Assembly (NCBI GenBank): GCA_012728655.1
Contig: JAAYEQ010000005.1
Span: forward strand, 66,547 to 105,929
Origin: Syntrophomonadaceae bacterium
GTDB taxonomy: Bacteria > Bacillota > Syntrophomonadia > Syntrophomonadales > DTU052
DNA: 39,383 nucleotides
Direction of reading: 5' to 3'
Under the pieces are notes generated by a model, which was given only the letters and a program-made list of their open reading frames with translations, was not told the origin of the DNA and searched no databases. The number at the start of each line of letters is the position of its first letter. Positions within the stretch are counted from its first letter, which is position 1. Shown piece after piece: positions 26,014-35,731 of the stretch. The translations under genes and the position numbers were made by a program.

Positions 26014-26853
26014 ATGAACTGGATGGAAATCGACAGGATTGTCAAGCAGGCACTGATTGAGGACATCGGCCATCGCGACATAACCACCGACAACCTCATT
26101 CCTCCCGATCATCAATCGCAGGGGGTTTTTTATGTCAAACAAGAGGGAGTCGTGGCCGGCATCCATGTCGCGGAGCGGGTTTTTTTTCTCCTTGATCCGG
26201 AAGTGGTGTTTACCGTATTGAAAGAGGATGGGGAACTGGTCCGGGAAGGAGAGGAGATAGCTCGTGTTTCCGGCAAAACCCGATCCCTGCTCACCGGGGA
26301 AAGGGTGGCCCTCAACTTCCTGCAGCATATGTCGGGTATTGCCACCAAAACCTATGACCTGGTGGACCGGGTGCGCCATTTCCCGGTGATGATCGTTGAC
26401 ACCCGCAAAACCCTTCCCGGCCTCAGAATTCTGGAAAAATACGCGGTTCGGGTTGGAGGAGGGCATAATCACCGTTTCGGACTCTTTGACGGGGTGCTTA
26501 TCAAGGACAATCATATCCGCGCCGCCGGGGGGATTACCGAGGCTATTCAAACCATTAGGCGCAACACCCATCACCTGTGCAGGATTGAAGTGGAAGTCGA
26601 AGATCTGGAGCAGTTGCGTGAAGCCCTGGCCGCAGGGGCCGACGTGATCCTGCTTGACAACATGGACCCGGAGATGATGAGGGAAGCGGTGCGCATAACC
26701 GGAGGGCGGGCCATACTGGAGGCCTCCGGCGGTATCACCGGTGAAAACCTGGTTGAAGTCGCCAAGACCGGTGTCGACTTAATTTCCATAGGCAGTCTTA
26801 CCCATTCGGCCGCGGCTCTTGACATCAGCTTTGACATTATAAGCCTGCGTTGA
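26014..26853 (+). CDS. nadC: Nicotinate-nucleotide pyrophosphorylase, carboxylating
   Basis: Converts quinolinate and PRPP to nicotinate mononucleotide, completing the NadA-NadB-NadC route. It has 279 residues. Visible active-site segments: DTRKTLPGLR near residue 128, VGGGHNHRFGLFDGVLIKDNH near 146-166, and ILLDNMDPE near 211. The start is ATG 26014 after AGGAGGG, 14 bases after nadB. Confidence 0.97.
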   Translation: MNWMEIDRIVKQALIEDIGHRDITTDNLIPPDHQSQGVFYVKQEGVVAGIHVAERVFFLLDPEVVFTVLKEDGELVREGEEIARVSGKTRSLLTGERVALNFLQHMSGIATKTYDLVDRVRHFPVMIVDTRKTLPGLRILEKYAVRVGGGHNHRFGLFDGVLIKDNHIRAAGGITEAIQTIRRNTHHLCRIEVEVEDLEQLREALAAGADVILLDNMDPEMMREAVRITGGRAILEASGGITGENLVEVAKTGVDLISIGSLTHSAAALDISFDIISLR

Positions 26854-26896
26854 TTCAATATTTACTGATCTATATTAACGAAAAAGGGGGGTTTAG

Positions 26897-27457
26897 ATGC
26901 CGCCAAAGACCAGGGAATTGGCCTATGCCGCCGTGTTTACGGCATTGATCGCAGCTTCTACTGTTTTGACCAGGTTTCTCCCGGCAGCCGTTGTTCCCTA
27001 CAGCCTGCAGCCCCTGCTGGTTTTTTTGGCCGGAGGCGTTCTGGGCCGTCGCATGGGTCCCCTCAGCGTAATGGCGTACATACTGCTGGGGCTGATAGGG
27101 ATACCGGTATTTGCCAGCCCTCCCTACGGAGGACCTGCTTACTTCCTGGCGCCGACTTTCGGGTTTCTGCTCGGTTTTGTCCCGACCGCCTGGGCGGTCG
27201 GCTTCTGTCTGGAACGCTGGGGCAACACCCTTACCGCCCATGTGCTGTCAATCATCTCGGGAATTGCGGTTTTGTACCTGATTGGACTCCCTTATCTGTA
27301 TGTGATTCTGAAGTTCTATCTGGGGCAGGCGGTTGACGTAGGGTATGTGATCAAAATCGGGTTCTTGCCATTTATTGGTCTCGATCTTGTAAAGGCTTCG
27401 GTGGCCGCCTTTATCAGCTACCATGTCCGCAAAAACCTTAATCTGAATCAGGTGTAG
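26897..27457 (+). CDS. bioY: Biotin ECF transporter S component
   Basis: A 186-residue membrane protein with about six helices. The family signature is GRRMGPLSVMAYILLGLIG near residue 50 and the loop PYGGPAYFLAPTFGFLLGF near 75-93, which forms the biotin site in BioY structures. It needs a shared EcfAAT module not encoded here. There is no biotin biosynthesis gene in the window, so the host may depend on uptake. No BirA-type operator was recognised in the 43 bases upstream. It lies between nadC and coaX and may be part of that transcript. Confidence 0.9.
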   Translation: MPPKTRELAYAAVFTALIAASTVLTRFLPAAVVPYSLQPLLVFLAGGVLGRRMGPLSVMAYILLGLIGIPVFASPPYGGPAYFLAPTFGFLLGFVPTAWAVGFCLERWGNTLTAHVLSIISGIAVLYLIGLPYLYVILKFYLGQAVDVGYVIKIGFLPFIGLDLVKASVAAFISYHVRKNLNLNQV

Positions 27458-27550
27458 TTCCCGAGGTTTGCAACGGGTGGATGGCAGGGAGAACCGAGGC
27501 AGCACCAAAGGCCGGCATCAAACCTTGATTTACCCAAGGGAGGGATAATA

Positions 27551-28318
27551 ATGATTCTGGTTTTGGATGTAGGGAATTCCAACATTGTGACCGGTGTTTT
27601 CAAGGGGCAAGAACTGCTGACCCACTGGCGGATAAGGACCGACCGGCTGCGGACAGCCGATGAGTATGGTTTATTGATGCTGGGTTTTTTTCGGCACGCA
27701 GGTATTGATCCCCTTCAAATCCGGGGCTCCATTATCTCATCGGTAGTACCTCCCCTGGTGAATGAACTGGAATCGATGATAAGCAAGTATTTCAACATTA
27801 AGGCCCTGGTCATCGAGCCCGGGATCAAGACCGGTTTGGCTATCAAGTACGAGAACCCTCGCGAGGTAGGGGCCGACCGGGTGGTCAATGCGGTGGCCGC
27901 TCTGGAGAAATACGGCGGTCCCCTGATTATTGTGGACTTTGGAACCGCCACCACCTTTTGCGTGGTCAGCGAGAATTATGAATACCTGGGAGGGGCCATT
28001 GCTCCAGGAATCGGCATCTCGATGGAGGCTTTGTTCCAGAGAACCGCCAAGCTGCCGCGGGTGGAATTGGAGAAACCCAAGAGTGTGGTGGGGAAGAACA
28101 CCGTGGCCAGCATCAAATCGGGAGCACTGTACGGGTTTGTCGGCCAGGTGGACGGTATAATAAGGAAGATCAAAGAAGAGATCCCCTGGGATTTCAAGGT
28201 CGTCGCCACCGGAGGCATGGCCGATTTCATTGCCCGGGAGTCCGAGTACATTCAGGTGGTGGATCATTTTCTTACCCTGGAGGGTCTGAGAATAATATAC
28301 GAAAAAAACCTGTCGTGA
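27551..28318 (+). CDS. coaX: Type III pantothenate kinase
   Basis: Phosphorylates pantothenate, the first step of CoA synthesis, so it uses the product of the panBCD operon 4 kb upstream. It has 255 residues of the ASKHA fold. Motifs: [12 protein letters not shown] (phosphate 1), [19 protein letters not shown] (phosphate 2) and [11 protein letters not shown]. The start is ATG 27551, after GGGAGGG. dusB starts 7 bases after the stop. Confidence 0.96.
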   Translation: MILVLDVGNSNIVTGVFKGQELLTHWRIRTDRLRTADEYGLLMLGFFRHAGIDPLQIRGSIISSVVPPLVNELESMISKYFNIKALVIEPGIKTGLAIKYENPREVGADRVVNAVAALEKYGGPLIIVDFGTATTFCVVSENYEYLGGAIAPGIGISMEALFQRTAKLPRVELEKPKSVVGKNTVASIKSGALYGFVGQVDGIIRKIKEEIPWDFKVVATGGMADFIARESEYIQVVDHFLTLEGLRIIYEKNLS

Positions 28319-28325
28319 GGCGGAT

Positions 28326-29294
28326 ATGAGTTTCAGCATCGGAGGATATGTCTTTAAGAACCGGGTAATATGCGCCCCTATGGCCGGTGTTACCGATAAA
28401 GCTTACCGCATCCTGACCGCATCCTTCGGATGCGGTTTAAATTTCACCGAGATGATAAGCGATCAGGCGCTGCTTCATGGTCACCACCGGACCATGGAGA
28501 TGCTGGATTTGTCGCAGGAAACCATTCCCGCCGTAGTGCAGCTCTTTGGCGCGCAGCCGCAGAATATGGCCCGGGCGGCGGCTATTGCCGAAAGACGGGG
28601 AGCCCTTGTCATCGACATCAACATGGGCTGCCCCACTCCCAAGATAGTGAAAAATGGCGAGGGGGCTGCATTGATGAAGGACCTTCCCCGGGCGCGGGAG
28701 CTGATACGGGCGGTGGTAAATGCGGTTGATATTCCGGTCACGGTAAAAATGAGAAAAGGCTGGGATGACTCCAGCATCAATTACCTGGAACTGTGCCGTA
28801 TAGCCGAAGCCGAGGGCGTCAAGGCCATCACCCTTCATCCCCGTACCCGCGAGCAGTTTTTTTCCGGGCGGGCCGACTGGAATGCGATCCGGGAGGCCAA
28901 AGCCGCGGTGAATATCCCGGTCATCGGCAACGGGGACATTTTTGAGGCTGAGGATGCTCTGGAAATGATCAGGCAAACCGGCTGTGATGCGGTTATGATC
29001 GGCCGCGGAGGTATGGGGAATCCCTTTCTGTTCGCAGCGGTGGCGGCGGCTTTGAATGGAGAAGAGCCCCCACCCGCACCTACTCTGGCTCAGCGAATAC
29101 AAACCGCCCTGCGCCATTTTGACCTGATGCAGGAACTGAAGGGTCTTGACCGCACCATCGCGGAGATGCGCAAGCACCTGTCCTGGTACATCAAAGGCAT
29201 CCCCGGGGCGGCCCAGGTCCGCAACCGGATAAACCAGGCCGCCTCCCGCGAGGAGATCTACGCCATACTCATGGGTCTCTTGGATAAAGCCTGA
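28326..29294 (+). CDS. dusB: tRNA-dihydrouridine synthase, DusB/NifR3 type
   Basis: FMN and NADPH-dependent reduction of uridine in tRNA. It has 322 residues: a TIM barrel opening with ICAPMAGVTDKAYR, the catalytic-cysteine segment INMGCPTPKIVKNGEGAALM near 100-119, and the C-terminal helical tRNA-binding domain (MRKHLSWYIKGIPGAA). The start is ATG 28326. It follows coaX by 7 bases. A strong GC hairpin follows its stop. Confidence 0.95.
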   Translation: MSFSIGGYVFKNRVICAPMAGVTDKAYRILTASFGCGLNFTEMISDQALLHGHHRTMEMLDLSQETIPAVVQLFGAQPQNMARAAAIAERRGALVIDINMGCPTPKIVKNGEGAALMKDLPRARELIRAVVNAVDIPVTVKMRKGWDDSSINYLELCRIAEAEGVKAITLHPRTREQFFSGRADWNAIREAKAAVNIPVIGNGDIFEAEDALEMIRQTGCDAVMIGRGGMGNPFLFAAVAAALNGEEPPPAPTLAQRIQTALRHFDLMQELKGLDRTIAEMRKHLSWYIKGIPGAAQVRNRINQAASREEIYAILMGLLDKA

Positions 29295-29343
29295 TACGGC
29301 ACCGGGATGCATCTTCCGCAGCCCGGGGTTTCCCGGGGCCGTA
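29295..29343 (+). terminator. GC-rich hairpin after dusB
   Basis: TACGGCACCGGG (29295-29306) pairs with CCCGGGGCCGTA (29332-29343) at 11 of 12 positions. An inner CCCGGG/CCCGGG can also fold alone. There is no T-tract, but it begins right at the stop codon and is followed by a new promoter, so it likely ends the bioY-coaX-dusB transcript. Confidence 0.5.
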
Positions 29344-29405
29344 TCGGGTACAAGCCGGAGCAGGGTTTACCCTCATTGTCCTTACCCGGATTTTTGCCCT
29401 CCCCC

Positions 29406-29434
29406 TTGATCAGAATTTTTTCCAGTGGTAATAT
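29406..29434 (+). promoter_or_regulatory. Extended -10 promoter of the uncharacterised three-gene module
   Basis: TTGATC (29406-29411), a 17-base spacer, and TAATAT (29429-29434) preceded by TGG, an extended -10. Transcription would start near 29441, just in front of the tandem repeats, and the RBS lies at 29468-29474. Confidence 0.65.
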
Positions 29435-29446
29435 GTTTTTGTCCTC

Positions 29447-29468
29447 ATTGTGAACAATATTGTGTACA
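29447..29468 (+). promoter_or_regulatory. Tandem 10-bp repeat operator
   Basis: ATTGTGAACA (29447-29456) and ATTGTGTACA (29459-29468) are direct repeats with one mismatch, at a 12-base period. ACAATATTGT between them is a perfect palindrome. They lie between the expected transcription start and the ribosome site of an HTH regulator gene, the usual place for self-repression. Confidence 0.55.
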
Positions 29469-29478
29469 GAGGTGCAGA

Positions 29479-30030
29479 ATGGATTTTTACCGGATTCAGG
29501 ACAAGATGGTCAGCAGGGAAAAGCTGATGGCGGCAATTACCCGGATCCTGGAACTGAGATCCAAAGGGTATTCCCAGCAGGAGACGGCCGACCGACTGAA
29601 CGTAGACCGGACCTTCATATCCCGTCTTGAGACCCTGGGCGAAGTGCGCAAAGGACAATCCATTGCGGTTATCGGTTTTCCCATTTTGAATAAAGACGAG
29701 ATCCAGAAACTGGCAGATAATGAGGGAGTTGATTTTACCCTCCTGTTCACAGAAGAGGAACGCAATAACTGGGTGTCCAGCAAAACCGGGAGCGAATTGC
29801 TGAACGAGCTCATGGACTTGATTGCCCGCGTGAAGAAGTATGATGCAGTTATTCTCCTGGCCTCCGATTACCGGTTGCGACTGATGAAAGGTTTGCTGGA
29901 CAATGAGGTTCTTACCATTGAGATCGGAGAGTCACCTCTTACGGAAGACAAATGGGTGGATCCCCAGGAATTCCTGCGGGTTCTGCGGGCGGTCAAGAAT
30001 GCGCGTAAACTTAAAACTACGGAACGATAG
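29479..30030 (+). CDS. HTH-domain transcriptional regulator of unknown family
   Basis: A 183-residue protein. Residues about 11-58 form a helix-turn-helix (SQQETADRLNVDRTFISRLE around 32-51). Residues 59-183 look like an alpha/beta sensing domain: SIAVIGFPIL, then a helix, and YDAVILLASDYRLRLMKGLL near 130. I do not know its ligand. The start is ATG 29479, with AGAGGTG upstream; the frame opens at 29425, but that part holds the promoter and operator. It has its own promoter with a tandem repeat in its leader. The Rossmann-like gene starts 7 bases later, and a third gene follows, so they form one small operon between dusB and greA. Confidence 0.8.
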   Translation: MDFYRIQDKMVSREKLMAAITRILELRSKGYSQQETADRLNVDRTFISRLETLGEVRKGQSIAVIGFPILNKDEIQKLADNEGVDFTLLFTEEERNNWVSSKTGSELLNELMDLIARVKKYDAVILLASDYRLRLMKGLLDNEVLTIEIGESPLTEDKWVDPQEFLRVLRAVKNARKLKTTER

Positions 30031-30037
30031 GGGGTAA

Positions 30038-30949
30038 ATGGGATTGAAACATGTAGTCAGCGTGAGTCTGGGCTCATCAAAGAGAAACCATGCGGTGGAA
30101 ACTGAGTTCCTGGGCGAGAAATTCCGGATCGAGAGGATCGGTACCGACGGTAACTGGGATGAGGCCATCAACCTGATCCGCCGCCTCGACGGAAAGGTTG
30201 ATGCGTTTGGCATGGGAGGCATAACCCTTTATATTTACGCAGGCAACCGCAGGTATATCATGAGAGACGCCAAAAAACTGCTGCTCGAGGCCAAGAAAAC
30301 CCCCATAGTCGACGGTGGAGGTATAAAGAATATCTTGGAGAGACAGAGCATTGAGCGGGTGGCCCGGGAAGGCATTGTGGACTTCAAAGGCCGTCGCGTT
30401 CTCATGGTCTGCGGAGTGGACCGGTTGGGCATGTCCCAGGCACTGAGCGAACTCAGCGACCAAGTAGTCTTTGGAGACCTGATTTACGGCTTGGGTATAC
30501 CGATAAGGATTCGCTCACTGAAGGGCTTGGAGAGGCTGGCCCGGGTTATGGCCCCGATTGTGGTTAATCTGCCATTTGATTCATTGTATCCCACCGGCAG
30601 CAAACAAGAAGTCATAATTCCCAAGTTCGCCAAATACTATTATGAAGCGGATATAATCGCCGGAGACTTCTTGTATATCAGGCGTTACCTGCCGGAGCGG
30701 CTGGATGGCAAGATGGTAATCACCAATACCACCACCCGGGAGGATGTTGAACTGCTGCGGGAGCGGGGAGTCAAGCTCCTGGTAACTACCACGCCGGAGA
30801 TGGAAGGCCGGTCCTTTGGCACCAATGTGATGGAAGCTCTCCTGGTAAGCATAATCGGCAAACCGGTAGACCGGATAACCGAAGATGACTATCGCAACCT
30901 GCTGCGGGAACTGGACTTTCGCCCCGGAGTGGTTTACCTCAACGATTAG
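30038..30949 (+). CDS. Rossmann-like protein of unknown function (often named quinate dehydrogenase-like)
   Basis: A 303-residue protein. I believe relatives are annotated as quinate 5-dehydrogenase. The motifs I would need for that are not visible: no GxGxxG and no shikimate-type catalytic Lys-Asp pair. What is seen is a glycine-rich stretch near residues 57-62 (DAFGMGG), DGGGIKN near 98, a second alpha/beta domain from about 120 (GRRVLMVCGVDRLGMSQAL), then YPTGSKQE near 187 and a C-terminal helix. It might bind a nucleotide or a sugar-like ligand. The start is ATG 30038 with AGGGGG 3 bases upstream, 7 bases after the HTH gene. The operon context suggests it works with the regulator; the name should not be taken as function. 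Confidence 0.7.
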   Translation: MGLKHVVSVSLGSSKRNHAVETEFLGEKFRIERIGTDGNWDEAINLIRRLDGKVDAFGMGGITLYIYAGNRRYIMRDAKKLLLEAKKTPIVDGGGIKNILERQSIERVAREGIVDFKGRRVLMVCGVDRLGMSQALSELSDQVVFGDLIYGLGIPIRIRSLKGLERLARVMAPIVVNLPFDSLYPTGSKQEVIIPKFAKYYYEADIIAGDFLYIRRYLPERLDGKMVITNTTTREDVELLRERGVKLLVTTTPEMEGRSFGTNVMEALLVSIIGKPVDRITEDDYRNLLRELDFRPGVVYLND

Positions 30950-31025
30950 CTGTGCCGGTCCCGGTTGTGGCCGTTTGGCGGCAGAGAGCCGGCTGACGCC
31001 TGAATTACGTCAGGTAGGTTGTAGG

Positions 31026-31955
31026 ATGAAGCGGATCGGCTTGCTAACCATTCCCTATAGACCGCAAAGAGGACCCCTGTTTAAACCGGCGGTATTGAAC
31101 AGGGTTGCCTCTATTTTTTTTGGCCCCCGCATATCCGGTATCATCAGGATGAAGGAAGTGGAATTGGAGGTATGGGAACTTCACATCCCGCTGGAAAATG
31201 AAAGCCTGTATCACCTTGACCCACAGCATAAAGAACAATGCCGGCAGAAACTGGCGGCATTGTGCCGGAAGCTGGGGATTAAATCCCTGGGGGTAAGCCG
31301 CGTCCTCAGGCCGGGGATAATGGATTCGTTGGCCGTGGAGGGGAGAAGGGGTGACTGCTTCATCATTGCTCTGGCCTTGTTACGACTAGAGGAGATGCTG
31401 GAGTTTGTCAGAGCCCGGCGGGTGATACTGGTCTCGGATCAGGAACTGGCATATACGCTGGCGGTCGAGATCAGCGAAAGGTTGAAGCTGCCTGTATTCC
31501 TGCAGACTGCCAACCCGCGTCAACATGAGCCCACCGTCCTCAGGATGCTGCAGCGGTACGGCCTGGCCCTGTCACTGGCCCTCCTCAATCCTGCAGGATG
31601 GAAGGACGATGATATCGTCTTCATACTCGATGAAAAATACCGGGACCTCATCCGGCAAGCCGGGGTCGGGGAGACGGTTCTGCTGCCGCCTTTGCCGCCG
31701 GTTGATCTGACCGACAGCAGCCGCGGGCATGCCCCGGAACTGGAGAAAAGGCTTAAGGAGCAGGGTCTTAATCCGGCGCTGCATCACCTGGCTCCGCTTA
31801 TGGAGGCCTATTTGCTGGATGGGGAAGATACCGGACTGCAGATTATAAATCACCTGGAAGCGGGAGGGGGCCGGGTATGGGACTACTTCCTTGACAAGGT
31901 TAGGGACGGTCATTATAATACCATAAAAGGATTTGAGCGAGAAATATTGAGATAA
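31026..31955 (+). CDS. Conserved hypothetical protein, third gene of the module
   Basis: A 309-residue protein I do not recognise. It begins KRIGLLTIPYRPQRGP and has alternating strands and helices: VELEVWELHIPL near 40-50, then ARRVILVSDQELAYTLAVEISERLKLPVFLQT near 137-169, a nucleotide- or sugar-binding-like alpha/beta pattern. There are no membrane helices, signal peptide or metal motif. The start is ATG 31026 with AGGTAGG upstream; the frame opens at 30885, but that would overlap the previous gene by 65 bases. It follows that gene by 76 bases and ends before a strong terminator, so it closes the module. Confidence 0.75.
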   Translation: MKRIGLLTIPYRPQRGPLFKPAVLNRVASIFFGPRISGIIRMKEVELEVWELHIPLENESLYHLDPQHKEQCRQKLAALCRKLGIKSLGVSRVLRPGIMDSLAVEGRRGDCFIIALALLRLEEMLEFVRARRVILVSDQELAYTLAVEISERLKLPVFLQTANPRQHEPTVLRMLQRYGLALSLALLNPAGWKDDDIVFILDEKYRDLIRQAGVGETVLLPPLPPVDLTDSSRGHAPELEKRLKEQGLNPALHHLAPLMEAYLLDGEDTGLQIINHLEAGGGRVWDYFLDKVRDGHYNTIKGFEREILR

Positions 31956-31966
31956 GTGGTCCTCGG

Positions 31967-31991
31967 GAAGCAAACGCTGCTTCGATTTTTT
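31967..31991 (+). terminator. Rho-independent terminator of the three-gene module
   Basis: GAAGCA (31967-31972) pairs with TGCTTC (31978-31983) over a 5-base loop, followed by a run of T from 31986. It separates the module from greA. The AT-rich 40 bases after it probably hold the greA promoter, but no clear pair of boxes was found. Confidence 0.75.
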
Positions 31992-32029
31992 ATTTATTGA
32001 TTTATTATATATTTTTAAGGAGAGATTTC

Positions 32030-32506
32030 ATGTCGGAAAAAGAGATTTTCCTTACTCGAGAGGGTTTGCAGAGACTGGAGGACGAACTTGAACTGCTTAA
32101 GTCCGTCAAGCGTAAGGAGGTTGCGGAACGAATCAGACAGGCCATTGAATTCGGGGATATAACCGACAGTTCGGAATATGAAGATGCCAAGAACGAGCAG
32201 GCGTTTATCGAAGGAAGGATATTGGCCCTGGAGAAGACGTTGCGCCAGGCCCGATTGATTGAAGACGATGATATTACCACGGACCGTGTTTCCCTGGGCT
32301 CGCGGGTGGTACTGCGAGATGTGGAAACCAATAAGGAGATAACGTTCACCATTGTATCGTCGGCGGAAACCAACCCCAAAGAACGGAAAATCTCGGATGA
32401 ATCCCCGGTTGGCCGCGCAATCATAGGCAAGCCTATTAATTCAGAGGTTGAGGTTCAGGTGCCGGCGGGAATAGCCAGGTACCGGATTGTGAGCATAGAG
32501 AAGTAA
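32030..32506 (+). CDS. greA: Transcription elongation factor GreA
   Basis: Rescues backtracked RNA polymerase by stimulating transcript cleavage. It has 158 residues. The N-terminal coiled coil (about 10-75) carries the acidic tip FGDITDSSEYEDAK near 41-54, and the C-terminal FKBP-like domain ends VPAGIARYRIVSI. The start is ATG 32030, with AAGGAGAG 8 bases upstream; an in-frame earlier codon at 31997 has no ribosome site. lysS follows 18 bases later, the usual Firmicute pair. Confidence 0.96.
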   Translation: MSEKEIFLTREGLQRLEDELELLKSVKRKEVAERIRQAIEFGDITDSSEYEDAKNEQAFIEGRILALEKTLRQARLIEDDDITTDRVSLGSRVVLRDVETNKEITFTIVSSAETNPKERKISDESPVGRAIIGKPINSEVEVQVPAGIARYRIVSIEK

Positions 32507-33991
<1,485 letters not shown>

Positions 33992-34006
33992 AGGTGAAAC
34001 ACAGTC

Positions 34007-34032
34007 CGGCGTCCCCTGATGCGGGGACGCCG
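34007..34032. terminator. Hairpin between convergent lysS and murJ
   Basis: CGGCGTCCCC (34007-34016) pairs perfectly with GGGGACGCCG (34023-34032). ACAC/GTGT outside may extend it. It is very stable and set between two stop codons, so it likely blocks transcription from both sides; no T-tract is seen. Confidence 0.55.
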
Positions 34033-34122
34033 TCGTGTTACCGGTGAATTTTGAAAACGCTCGGTTATTTCCCACCGTGTCCCCCGGTTTCGGGACGCCG
34101 CTGAGTTATAAGTTTTCTTATT

Positions 34123-35709
34123 TCAAGCCTGTTCCGGTTTACCTTCCTGCCGAGCCTTACCCTTCAGCCGTGAAGCCAACCGGTTCAAGAATTCCCCGAC
34201 CTCATCCACCCCCAGCAGAGCCACCAGTACCAGGTATAAGGACACTCCGAATGTCATACAGGCACCAAGGTGTATCAACTGGCCCTTAAGGTAGGTCAAG
34301 TCGAGCCGTGCCGCCAGCAGGATATCCAGGAAGTACACACCCAATCCCATTAAGACTGAAGCGAAGAGGATCTTGCCGAGATTAATGAACAGCCTCTTTT
34401 CGGGAAGATCAGGCAGCCGAGGTCGCAGCAGCCAGTAAGCCAGGCACATGTTGACCAAAGCCGCCAGGCTGTTGGACAGGGCCAGGCCTCCATGCTGCAA
34501 ATAGCGTATGAGGATGAGGCTGAGGATCAGGTTGATGATCACCACCGCAATGCTGATCTTGACCGGGGTTTTGGTATCATGCAGGGCGTAGTAGGTGCGG
34601 TTGATCACATTGTATGCCCCTTGGGCGAACAGCCCGAAGATGAAAAACTGGAGGGCGAAAGCGGTCATCTGGGTGGACTGGGCGTCAAAGGCACCGCGCT
34701 CGAAGAGCACCCGCACGATGGGGGCACTCAGGACAAACAGCCCGACTGCGGCCGGGATGGTAAAAAGCCCCACCAGGTTCAGCCCGAAGACCATGGTATC
34801 CCCCAGCCCCTTGTGGTCACCTTTGGCGGCCAGGGCCGAGAAAGAGGGAAAGACCGCGGTATTGATGGCGACGACAAACAGGTTGAAGGGCAGGAACATC
34901 AGCTTGTTGGCAAAGTTCAGGGCTGCCAGACTGCCTTCGGACAGGGTGGAGGCCAGGATGCGGTCAATAGTTACGTAGAGCTGGTTCACACCGGTACCGA
35001 TCATCACCGGAAGTACCAGTTCGCCGATTTTTCGTACCCCCGGATGCTGAAGCGACACCGAGGGATAATAACGGAGACCGCGGCCGAACATGGCCGGAAC
35101 CTGGATGAGGACCTGGACTACCATGGCCAGGACTGTTCCCAGGGCCAGCCCATAGATCCCCATCTCCGGGACCAGCAGAAAGACCGACAGTATTACCGTT
35201 CCCGAAAAGGCGGCCGAGGTAAAGGCTGGCATGGTAAAATGCTGCAGGCTGTTGAGTATCCCTCCCTGGAGCATGGAGAGGGTGTACAGAAGTACGCAGG
35301 GAAACATGATCCGGGCCAGCTTTACGGTGAGGGCCTTGGCCTCGGGAGAGAACCCCGGCGCAATAAGGGATACCAGTATGGGAGCCAACAGGATTCCCAG
35401 AAGGGCAATAACGATCATCACCAAGGCTGCCAGATTGGCGATATAGCTGGCCAAACGGGATGCTTCCTCCCGCCCCTGGTTGATATTGGTGGAGGTGAAG
35501 ACCGGAATAAAGGCGGTGGCCAAAGCCCCGCCCAGTATCACGTATATGAGGTTGGGAATGGTATAGGCCATCAGGTAAGCATCGGTAGCCATGGTGGTGC
35601 CGAACTCGGCGGCAATGACCTGCTCACGTATGAAGCCCATGAGCCTGCCTATAATGCTGATGGCCAGGATAAGGCCCGCAGCCTTAACCAGGGTGCTTTT
35701 CTCTGTCAT
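34123..35709 (-). CDS. murJ: MurJ/MviN family lipid flippase
   Basis: A 528-residue membrane protein of the MOP superfamily with about 14 helices. The N-terminus (GLILAISIIGRLMGFIREQVIAAEFG) holds the conserved arginines of MurJ, and the first loop reads ATDAYLMAYTIPNLIYVILGGALATAFIPVF. It flips lipid II, or in some clusters other polyprenyl-linked sugars. The start is ATG 35709, with AAGGGAT upstream. It lies 22 bases after a UDP-sugar dehydrogenase gene and close to glycosyltransferases, so a role in exporting another envelope polymer is also possible. Which substrate it carries cannot be told from sequence. Confidence 0.93.
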   Translation of the reverse strand: MTEKSTLVKAAGLILAISIIGRLMGFIREQVIAAEFGTTMATDAYLMAYTIPNLIYVILGGALATAFIPVFTSTNINQGREEASRLASYIANLAALVMIVIALLGILLAPILVSLIAPGFSPEAKALTVKLARIMFPCVLLYTLSMLQGGILNSLQHFTMPAFTSAAFSGTVILSVFLLVPEMGIYGLALGTVLAMVVQVLIQVPAMFGRGLRYYPSVSLQHPGVRKIGELVLPVMIGTGVNQLYVTIDRILASTLSEGSLAALNFANKLMFLPFNLFVVAINTAVFPSFSALAAKGDHKGLGDTMVFGLNLVGLFTIPAAVGLFVLSAPIVRVLFERGAFDAQSTQMTAFALQFFIFGLFAQGAYNVINRTYYALHDTKTPVKISIAVVIINLILSLILIRYLQHGGLALSNSLAALVNMCLAYWLLRPRLPDLPEKRLFINLGKILFASVLMGLGVYFLDILLAARLDLTYLKGQLIHLGACMTFGVSLYLVLVALLGVDEVGEFLNRLASRLKGKARQEGKPEQA

Positions 35710-35731
35710 TATCCCTTCCCCCGGTGCTGTT

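Noticed and set aside
29447-29468. DnaA boxes or a replication origin
   Set aside because: The repeats do not match TTATNCACA and there are no further copies or origin genes nearby.
30885-31025. Upstream extension of the third module gene
   Set aside because: It overlaps the previous gene by 65 bases and has no ribosome site; ATG 31026 has one.
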